From assembly GCF_009467795.1 (NCBI RefSeq), contig NZ_WIAX01000012.1, positions 62,001 through 126,000 on the forward strand: a stretch of DNA of 64,000 bases. The letters run 5' to 3'. Under the pieces are notes generated by a model. It did not search any database, was not told the origin of the DNA, and saw only the letters and a list, made by a program, of their open reading frames with translations. How positions within the stretch are numbered: the first letter of the stretch is position 1; the number at the start of each line of letters is the position of its first letter. This DNA comes from Nesterenkonia halophila. GTDB lineage: Bacteria; Actinomycetota; Actinomycetes; Actinomycetales; Micrococcaceae. Made by a program: the position numbers and the translations under genes. Shown here in pieces: positions 58,187 to 64,000 of the stretch.

Positions 58187-59677
58187 TCAGATCAACGGCG
58201 GGTCCGACGGCGGCGCGTCGCGGACGCGATACCGCTCGCTCAGCGCCAGCGGACCCGGCTGCGCGGCGCGCTGCTCGATGTCCAGCTCCTGCAGCCCCGC
58301 GGCCCGGTCGCCGAGCTTGTCGAGCAGCGACTCCAGGCGCGGCTCCTCCACGGCGAGGGGGTCCTTGAGCATCAGCGCCTCCAGCGGTCGCTCCACGAGC
58401 TTGTGCTGGACCCAGTCGACCTGGTGCTCGACGCCGAAGGCCCGCGCAGTGGACAGGAAGCGGCCGCGCAGGCTCGCCCGCGTGGTCGCCGGCGGATCCA
58501 CCGTCGCGCGGCGGACGGCGTCGTCGTCGACCAGCCGGGTGGCGCGCCCGCGCCGCTCGAGCATGCGGAAGAGACCCCGCTCGGGGTGGACGTCGTGGTA
58601 GGCCATGTCGACCTGGGTCAGCCGCGGAGCGTCCAGCGGCAGACCGCCGCGGGCGGCGACGTCCTCGACGGTGCGTTTCTTGATCGCCCAGTCGATGTCG
58701 GCCTCGATCAGCGTGTGGTCGCCCGAGGAGACGGCCTGCAGCGTGCGCTCCCAGAGTTCGAGCACGGCGTCGACGTGCTCGTGATGGGCCCCGTGCTCGG
58801 CGACGAAGCGGCGGGAGCGGTCCAGCAGCGCCGACTGCACGTCGACGGCGGTGACCCGCCGGCCGTCGCGCGTCGGCACTGTCGCGGTGCCGGTGAGGTC
58901 ATGGCTGATCGTGCGGATGGCGGCGATCGGGTCCTCGAGTTCGAAGTCCCCCAGCGGGACGCCGGCCTCGATCATCCGCAGGACCAGGTCGGTGGACCCG
59001 AAGCGCAGCAGCTGCGTGGTCTCGGACATGTTCGAGTCGCCGACGATGACGTGCAGCCGCCGGTGCACTCCGGCGTCGGCGTGCGGCTCGTCGCGGGTGT
59101 TGATGATCGGCCGCGCACGAGTGGTGGCCGAGGAGATGCCCTCCCACATGTGATCGGCGCGCTGGGAGAAGGCCCAGTGCGCGCCGCGGCCGTCGGCCGC
59201 CGGCACGATGCGCCCGGCCCCGGCCAGCAGCTGGCGGGTGACCAGGAACGGCAGCAGGATCGTCGACAGCCGCCGGAAATGCGTGGTGCGCGGGATCAGG
59301 TAGTTCTCGTGGGAGCCGTAGGAGTTGCCCTGCGAGTCGATGTTGTTCTTCAGCAGGTACAGCGTGCCGGCATAGCCGTCGGCGGCCATCGCCTGCTCCG
59401 CCCGGAGGGCGAGGTCGTGCATGATCAGCTCGCCGGCCCGGTCCGAGGCGATCAGGTCGGTCAGCCGGTCGCATTCGGCGGTGGCGTACTCGGGGTGCGA
59501 GCCCACGTCGAGGTACAGCCGGGAGCCGTTCGGGATGAAGACGTTGGAGCTGCGCCCCCAGTCCAGGACCGGCCGGAAGAGGTAGCGGGCGGTCTCCTCG
59601 GGAGGCAGACCGCGCCGCTCCCCGCCGCGGTGCGCCAGACCGAACTCGGTCTCGACGCCGACGACGCGACGATCCAT
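58187..59677 (-). CDS. pafA: Pup-protein ligase PafA
   Basis: Joins the C-terminal Glu of Pup to target Lys with ATP; glutamine-synthetase-like fold. Motifs: GVETEFGLA (ATP/Mg Glu), RLYLDVGSHPEYATAECD, LLKNNIDSQGNSYGSHENYL, NTRDEPHAD and RLHVIVGDSNMSE. 496 residues, ~40 longer than mycobacterial PafA, with a loose C-terminal tail. ATG 59677 (MDRRVVGVETEFG) lies four bases after the pup stop. The Glu in VETEFG and the D-G-S-H-E region are intact, so it should be active. Confidence 0.97.
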   Translation of the reverse strand: MDRRVVGVETEFGLAHRGGERRGLPPEETARYLFRPVLDWGRSSNVFIPNGSRLYLDVGSHPEYATAECDRLTDLIASDRAGELIMHDLALRAEQAMAADGYAGTLYLLKNNIDSQGNSYGSHENYLIPRTTHFRRLSTILLPFLVTRQLLAGAGRIVPAADGRGAHWAFSQRADHMWEGISSATTRARPIINTRDEPHADAGVHRRLHVIVGDSNMSETTQLLRFGSTDLVLRMIEAGVPLGDFELEDPIAAIRTISHDLTGTATVPTRDGRRVTAVDVQSALLDRSRRFVAEHGAHHEHVDAVLELWERTLQAVSSGDHTLIEADIDWAIKKRTVEDVAARGGLPLDAPRLTQVDMAYHDVHPERGLFRMLERRGRATRLVDDDAVRRATVDPPATTRASLRGRFLSTARAFGVEHQVDWVQHKLVERPLEALMLKDPLAVEEPRLESLLDKLGDRAAGLQELDIEQRAAQPGPLALSERYRVRDAPPSDPPLI

Positions 59678-59681
59678 GCCG

Positions 59682-59909
59682 CTACTGTCCGCCCTTCTGC
59701 ACGAAGCCGCGGACGAACTCCTCGGCATTGGACTCCAGCACCGAGTCGATCTCGTCGAGCAGCCCGTCGAGCTCCTCGGCCTGCTGTCGAGCCTGGGCGC
59801 TGCCGCCCGCCGCGCCGGCGTCGCCCGCACCGGGCCCGCCGTCGCCGGGCTCCTCCTGCCGGGCGTCCTGCGGACGGCGCTCGGCGCCGCCCTGAGTGTG
59901 TGAGGCCAT
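59682..59909 (-). CDS. pup: Prokaryotic ubiquitin-like protein Pup
   Basis: 75-residue, Gln/Glu/Gly-rich protein tag. The conserved C-terminal helix LDEIDSVLESNAEEFVRGFVQKGGQ ends in GGQ (last part: EFVRGFVQKGGQ), so Dop must deamidate the terminal Gln to Glu before ligation. ATG 59909 (MASHTQGGAERR) with AGAAGG eight bases upstream. It lies between dop and pafA, where prcB-prcA would follow in proteasome-bearing actinobacteria; here pafA starts four bases later. Confidence 0.97.
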   Translation of the reverse strand: MASHTQGGAERRPQDARQEEPGDGGPGAGDAGAAGGSAQARQQAEELDGLLDEIDSVLESNAEEFVRGFVQKGGQ

Positions 59910-59988
59910 GGAGATCACCTTCTGCCGACGTGTCGTGCTGTCGATGCCGATCCCTCGGCGGAAGCGTCGAGGGATCCGTCCTGCGAGT

Positions 59989-61824
59989 CTACGTCCTCCG
60001 CCGCGAGGAGTCGGCCGAGGGGCTCGGACCGGTCGACGGCGCCGAGCCCGGGCCGCCGTCCTGCCAGGAGACCTGCTCCAGCATCCGGCGCAGCCCGCTG
60101 ATCATCGCCCGCGGGTCCTTCGCCGCGAGCAGCACCGGCTCGGCCTCGGCGCGGGCGCCGGTGGTGGGCTCGGGCATGCTCAGCCGCTCGGGCGGCGACG
60201 CCGGATCCGGACGCAGCAGGATCTGGTCCCAGCTCGCCCCGGCGAGCAGCTCGGGATGCTCGGCGACGAGCTGACCGCGCAGCCAGGCCCGCGTCTCCTC
60301 CGGGGCGTGGGCGGCCGACCAGCGCACGGCGTCGTCGGTGAACAGCCGGCGCATCCGTCCGGCACGGACCAGCCGGTGGTGCAGCCCCTTCTCCGGGCGG
60401 ATGTCGTGGTACTGCAGGTCGACCATCGCCAGCACCGGCGCGTCCCAGTCCAGCCCGTCGCGCCGGCGGTAGGACTCGAGCAGCTGCCGCTTGGCCACCC
60501 AGTCGACGCGGTCGGCCGCGGCGTCGACGTCCTCGGCGAGGTCGTCGAGCAGCTGCTCCCAGGCATCCAGCACCTCGGCGGTCTCGGTGTCGGGCGCATG
60601 GCGGGCGGCCTTGGGGCCGGACTTCTCGGCGGCGCGGGAGACGGCGGCGCGCAGATACAGCCGCTGGATCTGCAGCGCGGTCATCTCGCCGCGGTTGGTG
60701 CGCACCGCCGTCTGCAGCGTCGGGTCGTGGGAGATCGCCTTCAGCGCGCCGACCGGATCCCGCAGCCGCAGCTGCGGGGCGCGGCCCGATTCGATGAGGT
60801 CGAGGACCAGCGCCGTGGTGCCCACTCGCATCCAGGACGAGTACTCGCTCATGTTCGCATCGCCGATGATCACGTGCAGCCGGCGGTGCCGATCGGCGTC
60901 GGCATGCGGCTCGTCGCGGGTGTTGATCAGCGGTCGCCGGATCGTGGTCTCCAGCCCGACCTCCTCGAAGAAGAAGTCGGCGCGCTGCGAGATCTGATAC
61001 CCCGGCTCCGGGTGCTCGGCGCCGATCCCCACGCGTCCGGCGCCGCAGAGGATCTGCCGGGTCACGAAGAACGGGATCAGCCCGGCGGCGAGCTCGTCGA
61101 AGGGCAGCTCGCGCGGCACCAGGTAGTTCTCGTGCGCCCCGTAGGAGGCCGACTTGCCGTCGGTGTTGTTCTTGTAGAGCAGCACCTGCGGGCTGCCCTC
61201 CTCGGCGGCCAGCCGCTCCGCGGCGCGGCGGACCACCAGATCGCCGGCGACGTCGTGCAGCACCGCCCGCTTGGCCCCGACGGTCTCCGGGGCCGAGTAC
61301 TCCGGATGGGCGTGGTCGACGTAGAGCCGCGCCCCGTTGGACAGCACCAGGTTGGTCAGCAGATGCGGCTGGTCCTCGCGCATCCGGAAGAAGTCGCCGC
61401 GCCAGCCGGCGGCTCCGGCCTGCTGGAACTCGACGTCGGCGCGGCCCGCGGCCGCTCCCCCGGCGCCTTCGGCGACGTCGGCCGGGCTGGGGTCCGGACC
61501 GCTGACCCCGGTCAGCGGCTCGACGCCTGCGGCGGCCTCGCCGTCGTCGACTGAGCTATCACCGGCGTCGACTGCTTCGGAGCTGTCAGTCAGCTGGCTC
61601 GGATGCGCCGCGGAGCGCGGCAGCACCCAGCCGCGGGCATCCACCAGCGGCGACTCGGACTGATAATCCCATTCGGCACCGGCGACCTGTCCTCCGGCCT
61701 CGGTCACGGCGGCGGCGTAGGCGTTGACCAGCTCGATGGACAGCGCCACGTGACTGGCCCGGGGGTTGCTCGGCGCATGGACCCCGTACTCGGTCTCCAT
61801 GCCGATCAGCCGTCGCACGCTCAT
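59989..61824 (-). CDS. dop: Pup deamidase/depupylase Dop
   Basis: Deamidates Pup-Gln and removes Pup from targets. Motifs: GMETEYGVHAPSN, WDYQSESPLVDARGW, NGARLYVDHAHPEYSAPE, YKNNTDGKSASYGAHENYL, NTRDEPHADADRHRRLHVIIGDANMSEYSSW (seen in pieces). 611 residues against ~500 normally. The excess is a Ser/Asp/Glu/Ala-rich insertion of ~60 residues after WVLPRSA (residues ~75-140), the place of the Dop-loop, plus a C-terminal tail. ATG overlaps the ATPase stop (ATGA). Confidence 0.96.
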   Translation of the reverse strand: MSVRRLIGMETEYGVHAPSNPRASHVALSIELVNAYAAAVTEAGGQVAGAEWDYQSESPLVDARGWVLPRSAAHPSQLTDSSEAVDAGDSSVDDGEAAAGVEPLTGVSGPDPSPADVAEGAGGAAAGRADVEFQQAGAAGWRGDFFRMREDQPHLLTNLVLSNGARLYVDHAHPEYSAPETVGAKRAVLHDVAGDLVVRRAAERLAAEEGSPQVLLYKNNTDGKSASYGAHENYLVPRELPFDELAAGLIPFFVTRQILCGAGRVGIGAEHPEPGYQISQRADFFFEEVGLETTIRRPLINTRDEPHADADRHRRLHVIIGDANMSEYSSWMRVGTTALVLDLIESGRAPQLRLRDPVGALKAISHDPTLQTAVRTNRGEMTALQIQRLYLRAAVSRAAEKSGPKAARHAPDTETAEVLDAWEQLLDDLAEDVDAAADRVDWVAKRQLLESYRRRDGLDWDAPVLAMVDLQYHDIRPEKGLHHRLVRAGRMRRLFTDDAVRWSAAHAPEETRAWLRGQLVAEHPELLAGASWDQILLRPDPASPPERLSMPEPTTGARAEAEPVLLAAKDPRAMISGLRRMLEQVSWQDGGPGSAPSTGPSPSADSSRRRT

Positions 61825-63608
61825 GCCCGTCCTCCGTTCCGCTCGGTGGCGCGCTCGCTCGTCCGGTCGCCGGTCGCGGCCGGCCGCTCGACGGCGACCA
61901 CCGGCGTCGGCGCCGAGCCGAGCACGCGGGCCCACTCCTGAGGGTCCGCCGTGCTGAGCAGGTCCTGCTGGTCGGCCAGCTCGTCGTCGACGGCGACGCG
62001 CAGGTGCTCGGCCGTCACGCCCTTGGTCTCCGGATCCCGTCCGGCGCCGAGGTGCTCCTTGATCGCGGCCTTCTTCGCCCGATCGACGATGCTGCCCAGC
62101 ACCGCGCCCGAGACGAATTCCGCAGCGGCCAGGTCCGTGATCCCGCCGTCGGCATGACGCAGGCGCAGCCACGCCCGACCGTCGGCCGGGAAGAGCCGCG
62201 AGACCACGGTCTCCACCAGCTGCTGGACCGCCTCGTCACGACCGCCGCGCGCGGCCACCTGATCGGCCCGCAGCGGCACTCCGGCTCCCAGGTGGATGCG
62301 CAGGATCTCGCGGGCGCCGTCGACGGCGGGGCGCCGCACCCGGATCTTCACGTCCAGCCGCCCCGGACGCAGGATCGCCGGGTCGATCATGTCTTCACGG
62401 TTCGACGCACCGATGACGATGACGTTGTCCAGCGTCTCGACACCGTCGATCTCGGCCAGCAGCTGCGGCACGATCGTCGTCTCCACATCGGAGGAGACCC
62501 CCGAGCCGCGAGTGCGGAACAGCGCCTCCATCTCGTCGAAGAAGACCACCACCGGATGGCCGGCGTCGGCGCGCTCCCGGGCGCGGGAGAAGATCACCCG
62601 GATATGGCGCTCGGTCTCGCCGACGTACTTGTTCAGCAGCTCCGGGCCCTTGATGTTCAGGAAGAACGGCGAGCGCACCCCGCCCTCGGCGCCGGGCCTC
62701 TCCTCGGCCAGCGAGGAGGCGACCGCCTTGGCGATCATCGTCTTGCCGCAGCCCGGCGGCCCGTAGAGCAGGATGCCCTTCGGCGCCGAGAGTCCGTGCT
62801 CGCGGAAGAGGTCGGCGTGCTGGAAGGGCAGCTCGACGGCATCGCGGATCTGGGTGATCTGCTCGCCCAGTCCGCCGATGTCGGCGTAGCTGACGTCGGG
62901 GGTCTCCTCCAGCACGACGTCCTCGACCTCGGAGAGCGGGACGATCTCGGTGGCGGTGCCGGTGCGCAGGTCCACGGTGACCGCGTCGCCGACGCGCACC
63001 GGCTGGTCGGCGCGGCGGCTCGCCGCCGGGGACAGACGGACCACCCGCTCGTCCTCGCCGCGGGAGAGGATCACCAGACGGTCGTCGGGCAGCACCTCCT
63101 TGACCCGTGCGATCTCCCCGGTGGCCTCCGGCTCGAGCACCGCGACCACGGCCAGGTGCTCGTTCAGCAGCACCTCCGCACCCGGCTCCAGCTCCTCGGG
63201 GTCGAGCAGCGGCGAGAGGCTCACCCGCATCCGGCGTCCGGCATGGAGCACGTCGACGCCGGGACCGGCGGCCGCCTCGATCTCGCGCCCCTCGACGACT
63301 TCGTGCCGCGGGCGGTAGGCGATGACGGTGGCGAAGGAGAAGGGCGCCTGACCGTCGGCGTGCAGCGCCTCGCGCAGCTCCTCGATGCGCCCGCGGGCGG
63401 CGGTCAGCGTCTCGGCCAGCTGGGTGTTCTGCCGCCCGGCGATGCGCGCCTCCTCCTCGAGCTCCCGAGTCCTCCGGCGCATGGAGTCCAGCTGCCGGCG
63501 GGTCTGCTCGAGTCGGCCGCGCAGCTGCTCGGCATCGTCCTGCCGCACGTCGTCCTGTCGCGCGTGGTCCTGCCGGGCATCGTCCTGCTGCGGGTGGTCC
63601 TGGCTCAC
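61821..63608 (-). CDS. arc: AAA ATPase forming ring-shaped complexes (ARC/Mpa)
   Basis: Pup-recognising hexameric unfoldase, 595 residues. N-terminal coiled coil (~26-85), two OB domains (~90-235), then the AAA module: Walker A GPPGCGKT (283-290), pore region KYVGETE, Walker B VVFFDEM (~354-360), sensor NREDMIDPAILRPGR. It ends TERNGGRA, without the C-terminal GQYL motif that docks Mpa to the 20S proteasome. Residues 8-27 are a QDDAR-type 5-residue repeat. GTG start, GTGA overlap with the methyltransferase gene. Confidence 0.95.
   Translation of the reverse strand: MSQDHPQQDDARQDHARQDDVRQDDAEQLRGRLEQTRRQLDSMRRRTRELEEEARIAGRQNTQLAETLTAARGRIEELREALHADGQAPFSFATVIAYRPRHEVVEGREIEAAAGPGVDVLHAGRRMRVSLSPLLDPEELEPGAEVLLNEHLAVVAVLEPEATGEIARVKEVLPDDRLVILSRGEDERVVRLSPAASRRADQPVRVGDAVTVDLRTGTATEIVPLSEVEDVVLEETPDVSYADIGGLGEQITQIRDAVELPFQHADLFREHGLSAPKGILLYGPPGCGKTMIAKAVASSLAEERPGAEGGVRSPFFLNIKGPELLNKYVGETERHIRVIFSRARERADAGHPVVVFFDEMEALFRTRGSGVSSDVETTIVPQLLAEIDGVETLDNVIVIGASNREDMIDPAILRPGRLDVKIRVRRPAVDGAREILRIHLGAGVPLRADQVAARGGRDEAVQQLVETVVSRLFPADGRAWLRLRHADGGITDLAAAEFVSGAVLGSIVDRAKKAAIKEHLGAGRDPETKGVTAEHLRVAVDDELADQQDLLSTADPQEWARVLGSAPTPVVAVERPAATGDRTSERATERNGGRA
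63528..63587. repeat. 15-bp repeat in the ATPase N-terminus
   Basis: About four degenerate in-frame units encode QDDAR, QDHAR, QDDVR and QDDAE just before the coiled coil. Confidence 0.7.
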
Positions 63609-64000
63609 TGGTCCTCCTCTCGATCCCCCTCGGCGACGGCGGCGTCCGTGCCGCCCGGCTCGCCGGCGGGGCCGACGTCGGGGTCGTCGAGCTCGCCGTC
63701 GACGGCCCCGCGGGCGGCGTCGGCGAGCTTCTGCGCGTGGGCGGCGGCCTTGCGGGCCTTCTTGCCGGTGACCGGGCGCTTCTTGAAGGCCTGTTCGTCC
63801 CAGGGCTGCTGGACGTCGTCGGGCAGCCAGGCCGCCAGGTCCTCGGCACTGACCTCGGACTGCTTCTCACGCTTCTTCAGCGTCAGCGGCGTCTCCTCGT
63901 CGGCGAGCCGCCGAGCGGCCAGCAGGAAGCCGGTGTGGGCGATCATCCGGTGATCCGGCCGCACCGCCAGCCCGTCGAGGTGCCACGTGCGCACCATGGT
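63605..64000 (-). CDS. trmI: tRNA (adenine-58-N1)-methyltransferase, C-terminal part
   Basis: The gene runs off the right edge; its last 131 codons are seen. The segment TMVRTWHLDGLAVRPDHRMI then AHTGFLLAARRLADE matches the end of actinobacterial TrmI (m1A58 methyltransferase), which commonly precedes the ARC/Mpa gene. A ~95-residue Lys/Ala/Asp-rich tail follows (KKREKQSEVSAEDLAAWLPD onward), longer than usual. The catalytic SAM domain is outside the window, so the call rests on the tail motif and context. Confidence 0.8.
   Translation of the reverse strand, partial: TMVRTWHLDGLAVRPDHRMIAHTGFLLAARRLADEETPLTLKKREKQSEVSAEDLAAWLPDDVQQPWDEQAFKKRPVTGKKARKAAAHAQKLADAARGAVDGELDDPDVGPAGEPGGTDAAVAEGDREEDQ

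Noticed and set aside
54190-58368. A 1392-codon plus-strand open frame across pafBC and the FKBP genes
   Set aside because: It is antisense to well-supported genes and shows no domain, only low-complexity sequence.

Overview
The window is a gene-dense, high-GC (about 70%) actinobacterial chromosome segment made almost entirely of conserved core genes. The gene content and order (aroK-aroC-aroE-mltG, ctaE-qcrCAB, ctaC-ctaD-ctaF, hrcA-dnaJ-rsmE-phoH-ybeY-CBS protein-era, and the pupylation locus ending in tatA-tatC) together with a naturally fused PafBC regulator suggest Micrococcaceae (Arthrobacter/Nesterenkonia-like). The genus is not resolved. I see no prophage, insertion sequence, CRISPR array, rRNA or tRNA.

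Layout. 1-4764: shikimate genes aroB (partial), aroK, aroC, aroE and the lytic transglycosylase mltG, one minus-strand cluster with 4-base overlaps at aroC-aroK and mltG-aroE. 5044-12069: a DUF349 protein, a eukaryote-like histidyl-tRNA synthetase, aspS, dtd and rarA. 12213-21812: the respiratory bcc-aa3 genes (qcrBAC, ctaE, ctaF, ctaD, ctaC), with trpD and def inserted. 22246-27498: an IscA/ErpA-type protein, DUF3043, pyrD, an alpha/beta hydrolase, uppS and recO. 27622-36652: leuA with a candidate leucine attenuator, then a long minus-strand run era, corC-like, ybeY, phoH, rsmE, dnaJ, hrcA, headed by a CIRCE-like HrcA operator. 36889-43257: DUF3097, DUF4870, hemW, lepA, rpsT, holA. 43430-49468: a complete beta-oxidation set (acyl-CoA oxidase/dehydrogenase, MaoC hydratase, FabG4-type dehydrogenase, thiolase) around a divergent promoter with a perfect palindromic operator. 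49603-53937: a small Cys-motif protein, pepN, tatC, tatA. 54007-64000: pafBC, two FKBP isomerases, pafA, pup, dop, the ARC/Mpa ATPase and the end of a tRNA m1A58 methyltransferase.

Most notable points. (1) The pupylation locus has every ligase, depupylase and ATPase component but no prcB/prcA, and the ATPase lacks the C-terminal GQYL proteasome-docking tail, so Pup probably works here without a 20S proteasome. Its Dop carries a long low-complexity insertion at the regulatory Dop-loop. (2) Two intergenic palindromes 9 kb apart (43311-43374 and 52721-52782) share sequence and architecture and look like a dispersed hairpin repeat family. (3) A 33-codon leader ORF with rare Leu codons inside a hairpin precedes leuA. 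(4) At least a dozen genes have a TANNNT-like -10 box placed 6-7 bases before an ATG/GTG with no Shine-Dalgarno, indicating widespread leaderless transcription. (5) A perfect TACTAC-N5-GTAGTA dyad lies over the likely ctaC promoter.

The one intergenic stretch longer than 300 bases is 21813-22245 (ctaC promoter/operator plus the terminator of the ErpA-like gene). The 298 bases between era and leuA hold the attenuator.
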